A stretch of 64,000 bases of DNA from an uncultured Pelagibacteraceae bacterium (lineage in GTDB: Bacteria > Pseudomonadota > Alphaproteobacteria > Pelagibacterales > Pelagibacteraceae). Under the pieces are notes generated by a model. It was given only the letters and a program-made list of their open reading frames with translations, was not told where the DNA came from and did no database searches. The first letter of the stretch is position 1; each line of letters begins with the position of its first letter. The stretch covers positions 1-64,000 of the forward strand of contig CACLWL010000003.1 in the NCBI GenBank assembly GCA_902610655.1. Direction: 5' to 3'. Below are positions 53,558 to 63,363 of the stretch, one piece after another. A program made the position numbers and the translations under genes.

Positions 53558-55846
53558 TTAATTAGCTTTACCATAATTTATCACACCCGCTGAATAGGCT
53601 GCTACAGAAGCAAGATTTAATATTTCAGATGTTGATGATCTTAGTGGAACAATTTCTATTGCTCTTCCAAGACCAATAAGCAGAGGTCCAATGACTTTCG
53701 CTCCACCTAGTGTCTTCATAATTTTATAAGCTATGGCAGCACTATGTTGTCCAGGCATCACTAAAACATTGGCTTTCCCCACTATTTCTGAAAATGGATA
53801 TAAATCTCTATATTCTTCGCTCAAAGCAACATCCGGCTGCATATCCCCATCAAATTTAAAATCAACGTTTAATGATTTTAATATATCAACAGCATCTCTA
53901 ATATGTTTTGTTCTACTTGTAATTGGTTGTCCAAAAGTTGAATGAGATAAGAAAGCAACTTTTGGATCAAATCCAAACAATCTTACAACTCTTGAAGCAG
54001 AGATCGCGATTTCTGCCATCTGTTTTGAGGTTGGATATTCATGAACTGTAGTATCAGCTATAAATACAGTTTTACCTTTGTTTACTATCATATTCAAACC
54101 AAACATAATTTCACCAGGCCTTGCATCAACTACTTTGATAACTTTTTTGAGAGATGATGAATATTTTCTTGTATTTCCTGTTATCATTGCATCTGCATCA
54201 TCACATTCGACCATGCATGATGCCCAAACTACTCTATCATTTCTTACTAATTTATCACAATCTCTTTCAAGAAGGCCTTCTTTTCTATGCAATTTCTCAA
54301 ATAAAAATTTTACATATTTTTCACGTAAAATTTTGTTTTTTGAGTTAATTATTTCAATATCAAGGTTTTCACTGTAACCAATATCTTTTAATTTTTTTTT
54401 AATTATTTCTTCTTTAGCAACTATAATTGGAACTCCTAAACCACCCTTTTTAAATGCAATAGCAGCTTTTAAAGTTTCTTCATCTTCCCCGTCGGCAAAA
54501 ACCACTCTTTTTTGATTTTTCTTAATTTGACTATTTATACCTTGCATAATTGTAACGGAAGGATCTAGCCTTTGCTTTAATTGTTCAGAATAAATTTCAA
54601 AATTTTCTATTTTTTTTCTGGCTACACCAGTTTTCATAGCAGCCTTAGCGACAGCAACAGGTATTACACTTATTAATCTTGGGTCGAAAGTGGATGGAAT
54701 TATATAGTCTTTACCATATGACGGTCTGTCTCCTCCCATTGCAGCGACCACTTCGTCAGGTACCCTTTCCCTCGCTAATGAAGCTATGGCATTCGCTGCA
54801 GCTATTTTCATTTCCTCATTGATAGTTTTTGCTCTCACATCAAGTGCGCCTCTAAATATATATGGAAATCCTATAAGATTATTTACTTGATTTGGATAAT
54901 CAGATCTACCGGTTGCAATAATTGCATCTTTCCTAACTTCCTCCACTTCTTCAGGAGTTATTTCTGGATCAGGGTTTGCACATGCAAAAATTATTGGATT
55001 ATTAGACATTTTTTTAACCATTTTTTTTGATAAAATACTTTTAGACGAAAGCCCTAAAAAAACATCTGCACTTTCAATTGCATCTTCAAGTGTTCTTTTT
55101 TTAGTATCGATTGCATGAATAACTTTCCACTTATTTAAATTTTCTCTTCCTTTAAAAATAACACCTTTACTATCTATCATAATAATATTTTTTGAAGGAA
55201 CTCCTGTTTTTTTGAGTAAATTTGTGCAAGCAATGGCAGATGCTCCAGCACCATTTACAACCACTTTAATATTTTTTATTGATTTTTTTGAGATATCTAA
55301 TGCATTAATTAGTGCTGCGGTTGTTATTATTGCTGTGCCATGCTGGTCATCGTGAAAAACTGGAATATCCAATATTTCTTTTAATTTTTCCTCTATTATA
55401 AAACAGTCTGGAGCAGCTATATCTTCTAAGTTTATGCCACCAAAACTTCCTGCAATGCTTTTTATACTTTTAATAATCTCCTCTGAATCTGATGAGTCTA
55501 TTTCTATATCTATTGAGTTAATGTCAGCGAATCTTTTAAACAAAACTGCTTTACCCTCCATAACAGGCTTAGATGCGAGTGCACCAAGATTACCCATACC
55601 TAAAATTGCTGAACCATTGCTTATTACAGCAACTAAATTACCCTTGCTGGTGTAGTCGTATGCTGCCTCTGGATTATTTGATATTGCTTTTACTGGTGCT
55701 GCTACACCAGGAGAGTAAGCTAGAGCTAAATCTCTTTTAGTAGTCATTGGTTTTGATGATATAATCTCAATCTTGCCTGATTTATTATTATGATGGAAAT
55801 CAAGAGCTTCTTTATCAGAGTAATGTTCAATTTTATTTTTTTTCAT
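53558..55846 (-). CDS. maeB: NADP-type malic enzyme with C-terminal phosphotransacetylase-like domain
   Basis: Converts malate to pyruvate and CO2. Residues 1-430 are the malic enzyme: LALAYSPGVAAPVKAIS, VFHDDQHGTAIITTAALINAL and the Rossmann VVNGAGASAIACTNLL. Residues 445-762 are a PTA-like domain (MITGNTRKYSSSLKKVI, FLSHSTFGQP, NVLVMPGQHSAAIAYKI), which in MaeB proteins is regulatory and binds acetyl-CoA. Length 762 aa is typical. It draws on the same malate pool as the putative mtkAB enzymes elsewhere in the window. Confidence 0.97.
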   Translation of the reverse strand: MKKNKIEHYSDKEALDFHHNNKSGKIEIISSKPMTTKRDLALAYSPGVAAPVKAISNNPEAAYDYTSKGNLVAVISNGSAILGMGNLGALASKPVMEGKAVLFKRFADINSIDIEIDSSDSEEIIKSIKSIAGSFGGINLEDIAAPDCFIIEEKLKEILDIPVFHDDQHGTAIITTAALINALDISKKSIKNIKVVVNGAGASAIACTNLLKKTGVPSKNIIMIDSKGVIFKGRENLNKWKVIHAIDTKKRTLEDAIESADVFLGLSSKSILSKKMVKKMSNNPIIFACANPDPEITPEEVEEVRKDAIIATGRSDYPNQVNNLIGFPYIFRGALDVRAKTINEEMKIAAANAIASLARERVPDEVVAAMGGDRPSYGKDYIIPSTFDPRLISVIPVAVAKAAMKTGVARKKIENFEIYSEQLKQRLDPSVTIMQGINSQIKKNQKRVVFADGEDEETLKAAIAFKKGGLGVPIIVAKEEIIKKKLKDIGYSENLDIEIINSKNKILREKYVKFLFEKLHRKEGLLERDCDKLVRNDRVVWASCMVECDDADAMITGNTRKYSSSLKKVIKVVDARPGEIMFGLNMIVNKGKTVFIADTTVHEYPTSKQMAEIAISASRVVRLFGFDPKVAFLSHSTFGQPITSRTKHIRDAVDILKSLNVDFKFDGDMQPDVALSEEYRDLYPFSEIVGKANVLVMPGQHSAAIAYKIMKTLGGAKVIGPLLIGLGRAIEIVPLRSSTSEILNLASVAAYSAGVINYGKAN

Positions 55847-55899
55847 TTTTTATTAAATAGATATACAAATAGAACTAATTTATAAGACTAATATGATTT

Positions 55900-57429
55900 A
55901 TGAATCTAATTAAGTCAACAAGCACATATAGTTTCTTTGTTCTTATCAGTAGAATTCTTGGATACCTCAGGGACGTATTAATCGCAATTTATCTAGGCTC
56001 AAGCCCAATAGCAGATGCTTTTTTTGTTGCTTTTAGGATACCCAACACATTCAGAAGACTTTTTTCTGAAGGTACTTTTAATTCTGCTTTTGTACCAAGC
56101 TACATGTCTGAGTTAGACAAAGGAAAAGAAAATGCTAAAAAATTTGCTAATAATGTGTTTAACTTTCTTGCACTAAGTCTCCTATTTCTTGTCTTGCTGA
56201 TAGAAATATTTATGCCTGCCTTTGTTTTTCTAATTGCTCCAGGCTTTTCAGACAGCGGTGAAAAATTGGAAACAACTATAAGCTTGACCAGAATTACTTT
56301 TCCATTCCTCATATTCGTCAGTCTGTCTTCATTCTTTGGTGCAATTCTGAACTCATTTAATAAGTTTGCAGTAGCATCTGCCGCACCTATAATTCTAAAT
56401 ATATTTTTAATTTTAACACTTCTTTTTTCAAATTATTTAAATGATGTACTTGTCTATTATTTATCTTATGCTGTTACCATAGCAGGTATTGTTCAATTAT
56501 TATTCTTAATTTTTTTTACTCGAAAATATTATTTTCCAAAATTTTCGTTTAAAATTAGATTTGATAAAAAATTAAAGTTTTTTTTTAAGAAATTAATCCC
56601 TAGTATCTTTTCATCTGGCGTCACACAAATAAATATTTTAATCGGCACCATTATTGCTTCTTTTCAAGCAAGCGCTGTTTCATATCTTTATTATGCTGAT
56701 AGAATATATCAAATTAATCTAGCAATTGCAGGAATTGCTATAGGAACTGTTTTATTACCAAATTTGAGTAAGTACGTTGAGCAAAATAATTTAAAAAAAA
56801 TAAAATTTATTCAAAATAAATCCTTAGAATTAAGTTTATTTCTGTGTCTGCCTGCAACATTTGCCCTTTTAATTTCTTCTGAACAAATTACTTCTGCACT
56901 TTTTGGATATGGCTCATTTGATTATTCTAGTGTAAAAAATTCGTCTAAGGCTTTATTCTATTTTGCTTACGGATTACCTGCTTTTGCTTTAATTAAAGTG
57001 TTTTCAAGTTATATTTTTGCAAGACATAACACCAAAGTTCCATTTATTATTTCTATTTATTCAGTAACTATAAATGTTTGTATTAGCTTATATTTTTTTT
57101 CAGATATTGGATTTATTATAATTCCAATAGCTACGACGATATCATCATGGTTTAATGCTATTATATTATTTGGATATTTAATAAAAAAAAAATACTTTGT
57201 TTTAGATAGTACTTTAAGTTTTTCTATTTTTAAAATAATTTTTTCATCAATTATAACTTCATTTTTATTTTATCAATTAATTAGATATTTTAATGATTTA
57301 TTGATTTATGAGAGTCAATACAAACTTTTAACAATAATTTTAATTATTTTTTTAACATTTATAATCTACATGCTTATTTCAATCCTTACAAAAGCTTTTA
57401 AAATGTCTGATATTAAATTAAAGTACTGA
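55900..57429 (+). CDS. murJ: Lipid II flippase MurJ
   Basis: A 509-aa MVF-family transporter with about 14 hydrophobic helices that flips lipid II for peptidoglycan synthesis. N-terminal [49 protein letters not shown] (split motif of MurJ with the functional Arg and Asp residues) is characteristic. murJ before trpS is the common alphaproteobacterial order. Confidence 0.97.
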   Translation: MNLIKSTSTYSFFVLISRILGYLRDVLIAIYLGSSPIADAFFVAFRIPNTFRRLFSEGTFNSAFVPSYMSELDKGKENAKKFANNVFNFLALSLLFLVLLIEIFMPAFVFLIAPGFSDSGEKLETTISLTRITFPFLIFVSLSSFFGAILNSFNKFAVASAAPIILNIFLILTLLFSNYLNDVLVYYLSYAVTIAGIVQLLFLIFFTRKYYFPKFSFKIRFDKKLKFFFKKLIPSIFSSGVTQINILIGTIIASFQASAVSYLYYADRIYQINLAIAGIAIGTVLLPNLSKYVEQNNLKKIKFIQNKSLELSLFLCLPATFALLISSEQITSALFGYGSFDYSSVKNSSKALFYFAYGLPAFALIKVFSSYIFARHNTKVPFIISIYSVTINVCISLYFFSDIGFIIIPIATTISSWFNAIILFGYLIKKKYFVLDSTLSFSIFKIIFSSIITSFLFYQLIRYFNDLLIYESQYKLLTIILIIFLTFIIYMLISILTKAFKMSDIKLKY

Positions 57430-57434
57430 TTCAC

Positions 57435-58436
57435 ATGTCGAAAAAAATTTTTTCTGGTGTTCAACCAACTGGCAACTTGCATTTAGGAAATTATCTAGGC
57501 GCAATAAAAAAATTTGTTGATTTACAGAAAGATATCAAGAACAATTGTATATATTGCGTTGTAGATTTACACGCAATAACTGTTAAGCAGGATCCTAAAT
57601 TTTTGAAGAAAAATATAAGAGAAACAACAGCCGCATTTTTAGCAAGTGGCTTAGATCCAAAAAAAAGTATTATATTTAATCAATCTATGGTTTCCTCACA
57701 TGCTGAAGGTGCATGGTTATTAGGATGTGTGGCACGAATGGGATGGTTAAATAGGATGACTCAATTTAAAGAAAAAGCTGGAAAAGATAAAGAGAAAGCG
57801 AGCGTCGGTCTTTATATTTATCCAATACTTATGGCCTCAGATATACTTTTATATGATGCAACACATGTTCCTGTGGGAGAAGATCAAAAACAGCACTTAG
57901 AGCTTACTAGAGATATAGCTCAAAAATTTAATTCGGATTTCAACTGTCCTAATTTTTTAATTACCCCAGAACCATTGATACAAGAAAATTTTTCTAGAAT
58001 AATGAGTTTAAAAGATGGAACTAAAAAAATGAGTAAATCGGATCCTTCTGACCAAAGTAGAATTAATTTAACAGACGATAAAGATCAAATTGTAAATAAA
58101 ATAAAAAGAGCAAAAACAGACAGTGCACAACTTCCACAAAATGATAATGATATAATCAAAAGACCAGAGTTAGTTAATCTTTATGGGATATTTTCTAGTA
58201 TTCAAAACCAAAATTTAAATAAAACGATAAATGATTTTAGAGGAAAAAATTTTTCAGAATTTAAAAATAATTTAGCTGATATTTTAGTAGAAAAAATCTA
58301 TCCTATATCGAATGAAATTAAAAAACTCTTAAAAGATGAAAAATATATTGATAATATACTAAAAACTGGATCAATTGAGGCTGAAAAAATCGCTAGAAAA
58401 AAGGTAAATGATATCAAACAAAAAATAGGTTTTTAA
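57435..58436 (+). CDS. trpS: Tryptophanyl-tRNA synthetase
   Basis: Class Ic synthetase of 333 aa. The HIGH-type motif is [15 protein letters not shown] and the KMSKS motif is [14 protein letters not shown]. The [25 protein letters not shown] region binds Trp/AMP. It begins five bases after murJ. Confidence 0.99.
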   Translation: MSKKIFSGVQPTGNLHLGNYLGAIKKFVDLQKDIKNNCIYCVVDLHAITVKQDPKFLKKNIRETTAAFLASGLDPKKSIIFNQSMVSSHAEGAWLLGCVARMGWLNRMTQFKEKAGKDKEKASVGLYIYPILMASDILLYDATHVPVGEDQKQHLELTRDIAQKFNSDFNCPNFLITPEPLIQENFSRIMSLKDGTKKMSKSDPSDQSRINLTDDKDQIVNKIKRAKTDSAQLPQNDNDIIKRPELVNLYGIFSSIQNQNLNKTINDFRGKNFSEFKNNLADILVEKIYPISNEIKKLLKDEKYIDNILKTGSIEAEKIARKKVNDIKQKIGF

Positions 58437-58481
58437 AAAAAATACTTCAAATTTAAGTATTAATAACTATATATAATTAAT

Positions 58482-59024
58482 ATGTTTGTTCAAACTCAAA
58501 AAACACCAAATCCAAACTCACTTAAGTTTTTACCCGGTAAAGTAATTTCAAATGCTGAGTCAATGGAGTTTTCTAATAAAGATATTGTAGACAATCATCT
58601 GATAACAAATATTTTATCTATCAATGGTGTAGAAAGTATGTTTCTTGGTTCAGATTTTTTATCTGTAAATAAAAATAATAATACCGACTGGGAAGATATA
58701 AAACATATTGTTATTTCGTTAATTAATGAATTTTTTGATGAAGGGAATGAATTAATAATTGATAAAAATTTAAATAAAATTAATGACACGAACTATAAAG
58801 ATATTGAAAAAAAAATTATTCACGTTTTAGAAACTAAGGTAAAGCCAGCTGTAGCAAATGATGGAGGAGATATTAAGTTTTTGAATTATAAAGATGGAAT
58901 AGTAAAAGTAAAACTCCAAGGTAGTTGTTCTGGATGTCCTAGTTCAACAATTACTTTAAAGCAAGGAGTACAAAATTTGCTAAAGCATTATATTCCAAAT
59001 GTAAAAGGAGTAGAGGCCGAGTGA
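58482..59024 (+). CDS. NfuA/NFU1-type iron-sulfur cluster carrier
   Basis: Scaffold or carrier for 4Fe-4S clusters. The N-terminal Nfu_N domain starts MFVQTQKTPNPNSLKFLPGK and the C-terminal NifU domain carries the cluster-binding CxxC in VKLQGSCSGCPSSTITLKQGVQNLL. Length 180 aa matches mitochondrial and alphaproteobacterial NFU1. Ten bases before the Bax-like gene. Confidence 0.96.
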   Translation: MFVQTQKTPNPNSLKFLPGKVISNAESMEFSNKDIVDNHLITNILSINGVESMFLGSDFLSVNKNNNTDWEDIKHIVISLINEFFDEGNELIIDKNLNKINDTNYKDIEKKIIHVLETKVKPAVANDGGDIKFLNYKDGIVKVKLQGSCSGCPSSTITLKQGVQNLLKHYIPNVKGVEAE

Positions 59025-59033
59025 AATAATTAA

Positions 59034-60164
59034 ATGCTTAAAAATAAAAAAATAAATTTAAATACAATAAAAAAAATTCTCCTTGAAAAAGGATTTACGA
59101 TTAAAAAAAAAAAGAATAATTTTTTTTTAAAAGATTTAAAAAGCTTCTATTTTACTACATTGTGCAGTTTGTTTATAATTTTAATTTTTACTTTAGTACC
59201 TCTATCAGTGGGTATTAAAGAAAATATAAAAGTGAGCAAACTAACAGTAAATAATAATTCAAATGTTAATTTCCAGAAAGTTCTTGATGGCAAATCAATA
59301 GAAAAAAAAAGCGTTGACGAAGGGCTCGATATAGAAAATTTATTTGAAGATGTTTTTTCAATTGAAGAGGTTCCAACAGATACAGTTAGATTAAGTGCTG
59401 AAACAATTAAACAATTATTTAAAGATACAAAATATAGCCTTGATAATGTGAGAAAAAATCAAATTGTAAAACCTATAAATCTTTCTTTGTTACCTACTGA
59501 AATAAAAAATATTGAAAGTACAAAAAAAAAAAAAAATTTATTTATAAAAATTGTTTTGCCTTTAATTCTTGAGGAAAATAATAGGATAAAGATCGACAGA
59601 AAAAAACTTTTTAAAATTCTGAATAAGAACATGAACTCAGACTTGGAGAAAAAATGGTTAAATTCTAAGTTTAAGCAGTACGGGGTTTTAAATAAAGACC
59701 TATCAACACTTAAAGTGAGAATGGATATTGTTCCAGTCTCTTTGGCAATAGCACAAGCTGCAAAAGAAACCGGATGGGGCACATCTAGATTTGCGATTGA
59801 AGGAAACGCACTGTTTGGTCAATGGACTTGGTCAGGAGAAGGTATTAAACCTGCTGGAGTCGACTCAGAGGATTCAAAACATAAAGTAATGAAATTTAAA
59901 GTTTTAAAAGCATCGGTTAGAGCGTATCAAAGAAATCTTAATACACACGGAAGCTATAAAACGTTTAGATCGGAAAGAGCAAACATGAGAGATAATGATG
60001 AAGAATTAGATAGTTTATTGTTGGCAGATTATTTGGACAAATACGCCGCTACGGGAAAAGAATATACAAAAATACTAAAACAAATTATCAAGCAAAACAA
60101 TCTAAAGGACTTTGATAAAGTAAAATTATTACCCACAAGCCTTCAATTGAAAAGTATTATTTAG
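59034..60164 (+). CDS. Bax-like glucosaminidase-domain membrane protein
   Basis: A 376-aa protein with a basic N-terminus, one transmembrane segment (about residues 42-62), a linker and a C-terminal Bax/flagellar-FlgJ-type hydrolase domain: SLAIAQAAKETGWGTSRFAIEGNALFGQWTW (catalytic Glu in KETGWG) and AVRAYQRNLNTHGSYKTFR-like sequence. It probably cleaves peptidoglycan glycan strands in the periplasm. The linker (residues 80-190) is low-complexity and Lys/Asn rich. It shares stop bases (TTAG) with the convergent deacetylase gene. Confidence 0.88.
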   Translation: MLKNKKINLNTIKKILLEKGFTIKKKKNNFFLKDLKSFYFTTLCSLFIILIFTLVPLSVGIKENIKVSKLTVNNNSNVNFQKVLDGKSIEKKSVDEGLDIENLFEDVFSIEEVPTDTVRLSAETIKQLFKDTKYSLDNVRKNQIVKPINLSLLPTEIKNIESTKKKKNLFIKIVLPLILEENNRIKIDRKKLFKILNKNMNSDLEKKWLNSKFKQYGVLNKDLSTLKVRMDIVPVSLAIAQAAKETGWGTSRFAIEGNALFGQWTWSGEGIKPAGVDSEDSKHKVMKFKVLKASVRAYQRNLNTHGSYKTFRSERANMRDNDEELDSLLLADYLDKYAATGKEYTKILKQIIKQNNLKDFDKVKLLPTSLQLKSII

Positions 60165-61225
60165 TTTAGTCTAATAGAGAACTGCAAACCAAACCATCTC
60201 CAACCTTCTTTGTCATTAAGAGAACAATTTATTCTTCCTCTTCTAAAAAGAAATTTATCAGAAAAATCTACAAACAATTTATTATCTTGAAATTTTATTT
60301 TTGATTGTTTCCAATTGTTACCTTCATCTGAAAAACAATTAATATTTTCTAAATTTTTTTGATCCTCAAAAAAAGTAATTTCTAATTTTGGTGGGTTATT
60401 ATTTGTAATATATTTATCTTTAGGGATTACATTTTTATATTCCAAGGGCAATAAATCTATAATAAATTCAAACCTTTCTAAATCACCATATTTTTCGTTT
60501 ATCGGAAATCTTGGAAGTTCAAAAGGATCTTTATTTACATCGATTACTCCAGAATGTTGTCCAAATCCGTATTTAAATTTTTTTTTTATAAATGATAATT
60601 GTTTTTTGCTAAACTCTCCAAAAGGATAAGAAAAAAATATTGGATTATATCCCAAGTTATCTTCAAAAATTTCTACTGATTTAATTATATCTGATTTAAA
60701 TTTCTCAAAGCTTAAATCCAATAAGTAATCATGAGAATGAGAATGATTTCCAATAAAAGCAAAACGCTCTTTTTCAATTTCTTTTATTTCATCCCAATTC
60801 ATATATCCATTTTTACCTATAGATTCAGTGGATATAAATAATATGAAAGGTATTTGTTTTTCCTTTAAATATGGCCACGCTTTTTCATAAAATGATGAAA
60901 ATCCATCATCTATAGTAATTAAAATTTTTTTTTTTATTTTCCTTTCAGAAAATTTTTTATCAAAATCTTTAGGATTTAAATAATTATAATTTTTTTTAGA
61001 AATAATATCCATGTGCTTTCTAAAAACTTCCATTCGAATATTTGTTGATGGATACTTAATTTCATCAAATCTATGATACATTATTGACAAAATACCTTTA
61101 TCATTGGAAAAAAATTTGCTTTCATTTTCCTCTGATTTTGAACTAAATGTAAGTATAGATAATAAAATGAAAATTTTAATAATAGATGCAACTGGAAAAA
61201 AAATATTATTGGCCCTCATATTCAA
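60161..61225 (-). CDS. Secreted polysaccharide deacetylase-family protein
   Basis: NodB-like deacetylase fold: ILSIMYHRFDEIK near the start, the catalytic and metal Asp in LITIDDGFSSFYEKAWPYL, the metal-binding His pair in IGNHSHSHDYL, and YPFGEFSKKQ. A signal peptide is likely (KIFILLSILTFSSKSEEN). It may deacetylate peptidoglycan or exopolysaccharide. The listed ATG at 61225 overlaps the divergent tsaB by 59 bases; no ATG, GTG or TTG closer to the signal peptide is evident, so the start is uncertain. Confidence 0.85.
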   Translation of the reverse strand: MNMRANNIFFPVASIIKIFILLSILTFSSKSEENESKFFSNDKGILSIMYHRFDEIKYPSTNIRMEVFRKHMDIISKKNYNYLNPKDFDKKFSERKIKKKILITIDDGFSSFYEKAWPYLKEKQIPFILFISTESIGKNGYMNWDEIKEIEKERFAFIGNHSHSHDYLLDLSFEKFKSDIIKSVEIFEDNLGYNPIFFSYPFGEFSKKQLSFIKKKFKYGFGQHSGVIDVNKDPFELPRFPINEKYGDLERFEFIIDLLPLEYKNVIPKDKYITNNNPPKLEITFFEDQKNLENINCFSDEGNNWKQSKIKFQDNKLFVDFSDKFLFRRGRINCSLNDKEGWRWFGLQFSIRLN

Positions 61226-61580
61226 TAAAAATCTTTATACATCTACTTATATAAATAGTAAAAAGAATTATGATAAATTAATTATTTTAATCGATAAATT
61301 TTTATCAAAGTATAAAATTTCTTTAAATAATATTAAGAGAATATACGTCAATAGGGGCCCTGGTAGTTATGCTGGAATAAGAAGTTCTTTATCTATAGTT
61401 AAAGCTATAAATTTATCAAAAAAAATTGACTATTATTCATTTAGTTACGAGGACTTTTTAGATCAAGGAAATAAATATATTTCATCAGATAACTCAAATA
61501 AAATTTATCATTTTAAAAAATTACCCGATTTATGTGACAAATTTAATATTAAAAAAAATTTGATTAAACCTCTTTATTAG
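61167..61580 (+). CDS. tsaB: TsaB, short form (t6A tRNA modification)
   Basis: Partner of TsaD in making threonylcarbamoyl-adenosine at A37 of tRNAs. It has MKILIIDATGKKILLALI (the ASKHA N-terminal strand), IYVNRGPGSYAGIRSSLSIVKAINL (the diagnostic G-P-G-S-[FY]-T-G-[LI]-R motif) and ends NLIKPLY, the usual C-terminal P-x-Y. The ORF track starts at 61104, but the family N-terminus fits the ATG at 61167. At 137 aa it is much shorter than E. coli TsaB (231 aa), having lost most of the second half. rimI, which often follows, is absent. Confidence 0.85.
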   Translation: MKILIIDATGKKILLALIFNKNLYTSTYINSKKNYDKLIILIDKFLSKYKISLNNIKRIYVNRGPGSYAGIRSSLSIVKAINLSKKIDYYSFSYEDFLDQGNKYISSDNSNKIYHFKKLPDLCDKFNIKKNLIKPLY

Positions 61581-61594
61581 AGTTAAATTAATAA

Positions 61595-62014
61595 ATGTCA
61601 GAAATGATAGAAAAAAAATGTATTGAAAAAGGTGTAAAGCTGACTGATCAGCGAAAAACTATAGCCAGAGTTATTTCAGAGTCGAAAGAAACTTACGGTG
61701 AGTCAGATCATCCAGATGTTGATGAACTTTACAAAAGAGTATCTAAAATTGACTCAAAAATAAGTATTGCAACAGTTTATAGAACTGTAAAACTTTTTGA
61801 GGAAGCAGGAATTTTAACAAAACATGATTTTAAGGGTGGTAAAGCTAGGTATGAAATTAATGACGATCATAATCATTTAATAGATATTAAAACTGGAGAA
61901 ATAATAGAATTTGTAGACCATGAAATTGAAGAACTTCAAAGAAAAATTGCTGAAAAACACGGGTATGATTTAGTGGATCACAAACTTGAGCTTTACGGTG
62001 TTAAAAAAAATTAA
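61595..62014 (+). CDS. fur: Fur-family metal-responsive repressor
   Basis: 139-aa winged-helix regulator: GVKLTDQRKTIARVI, DVDELYKRVSKIDSKISIATVYRTVKLFEEAGIL (DNA-recognition helix), and the C-terminal metal part HNHLIDIKTGEIIEFVDHEIEEL. The structural CxxC zinc site of E. coli Fur is replaced (DIKTG where C-x-x-C-G stands), as in several alphaproteobacterial Fur/Mur proteins. Whether it senses Fe or Mn cannot be told. It lies between tsaB and miaB (six bases). Confidence 0.93.
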   Translation: MSEMIEKKCIEKGVKLTDQRKTIARVISESKETYGESDHPDVDELYKRVSKIDSKISIATVYRTVKLFEEAGILTKHDFKGGKARYEINDDHNHLIDIKTGEIIEFVDHEIEELQRKIAEKHGYDLVDHKLELYGVKKN

Positions 62015-62020
62015 TTATTA

Positions 62021-63361
62021 ATGTCAAAAAAAGTATTTGTGAAAACATTCGGCTGTCAAATGAATGTTTACGATTCTGAAAAAATTGTAGATGCTTTAAA
62101 AATAATTGGGTATGAAAAATCTGAAGATTTAAAGAAAGCAGATTGTTTTATCTTGAATACATGCCATATACGAGACAAAGCCAAAGAAAAAGTCTACCAT
62201 GAAATCGGAAGAGTAAGAGAATTGTTTCTAAATAAAAATAAACCATTAGTAATAGTTGCAGGTTGTGTTGCTCAAGCAGAAAATAATGAAATGCTTAAAA
62301 GAGAACCTTATATTGATCTGGTAATTGGACCACAATCCTATCATAAATTAAATGAAAGTATTTTGAAGTTTCAAAAAAATAAATCAAAAAATGAAATTAC
62401 AGATTTTGAAACTATAGAGAAATTTAATTACTTGAGCAAAATACAAAATAAAAAAAGTAAAGTTTCCTCTTTTTTAACAATTCAGGAAGGATGCGATAAA
62501 TTTTGTCATTTTTGTGTAGTACCCTACACACGTGGACCTGAATATTCTAGACCTTATGATCAAATAATAAATGAGGCCGAAATATTGGTTAGAAATGGGT
62601 CAAAAGAAATTATTTTACTAGGTCAAAATGTAAATGCTTACAATTATAAAAATGTTAATAAAGAATTTAGACTTTCAGATTTAATTATGTCACTCGAAAA
62701 GATCGATGGTCTTGGTAGAATACGTTACACAACATCTCATCCCCGAGACATGACTAAGGATTTATTAGATTGTTATAAAAATTCAAAAAAACTGATGCCG
62801 CTTGTTCATTTACCTATTCAGTCAGGTTCAAACAAGATTTTAAAATCAATGAATAGAAAGCACAAAGTAGAGGATTATATTTCGGTCTTTAATTTTCTTA
62901 AAGAAATTAATTGTCAAATCGAATTTTCTAGTGATTTTATCATTGGATATCCTGGAGAGGAAATAGAAGATTTTGAAAATACAATTAAATTAATAGATAG
63001 AATAAAGTTTATTAATTCGTATTCTTTCATCTTTAGTGCGAGGCCTGGCACAACTGCATCAAAGCTAAAACGCATCGATGACAAAATTACAAAAAATAGA
63101 CTTAAAATTATTCAAGAAAAATTATTTGGATATCAAAAAATGAAAAACAAGTCTCTAGAAAATAAATACATAGATGTTTTGATAGAAAATGAGATCAAGG
63201 GGCAAAATAAATTTTTTGGCAGAAATGAATATATGAATTCAGTAATAGTAGAAGGCAATAAAAATTTAATTGGAAAAATTGTTCAAGTTAAGATTAGCAA
63301 ATCTAATCAAAATACTTTATTTGGTGAAATTGACAGAAAAAAAACAATTAAGGCAGCATAA
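62021..63361 (+). CDS. miaB: tRNA methylthiotransferase MiaB
   Basis: Radical-SAM enzyme converting i6A37 to ms2i6A37. UPF0004 domain with TFGCQMNVYDSEK, NTCHIRDKA and VAGCVAQAE cysteines for the auxiliary cluster; radical-SAM CDKFCHFCVVPYTRG (CxxxCxxC); C-terminal TRAM domain. 446 aa. fur/tsaB-miaB-phoH is the usual alphaproteobacterial block. Confidence 0.98.
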   Translation: MSKKVFVKTFGCQMNVYDSEKIVDALKIIGYEKSEDLKKADCFILNTCHIRDKAKEKVYHEIGRVRELFLNKNKPLVIVAGCVAQAENNEMLKREPYIDLVIGPQSYHKLNESILKFQKNKSKNEITDFETIEKFNYLSKIQNKKSKVSSFLTIQEGCDKFCHFCVVPYTRGPEYSRPYDQIINEAEILVRNGSKEIILLGQNVNAYNYKNVNKEFRLSDLIMSLEKIDGLGRIRYTTSHPRDMTKDLLDCYKNSKKLMPLVHLPIQSGSNKILKSMNRKHKVEDYISVFNFLKEINCQIEFSSDFIIGYPGEEIEDFENTIKLIDRIKFINSYSFIFSARPGTTASKLKRIDDKITKNRLKIIQEKLFGYQKMKNKSLENKYIDVLIENEIKGQNKFFGRNEYMNSVIVEGNKNLIGKIVQVKISKSNQNTLFGEIDRKKTIKAA

Positions 63362-63363
63362 AA

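Noticed and set aside
61104-61166. Upstream 21 codons of the tsaB ORF in the track
   Set aside because: The family N-terminus begins at the ATG at 61167, and the extra residues are antisense to the deacetylase signal region.
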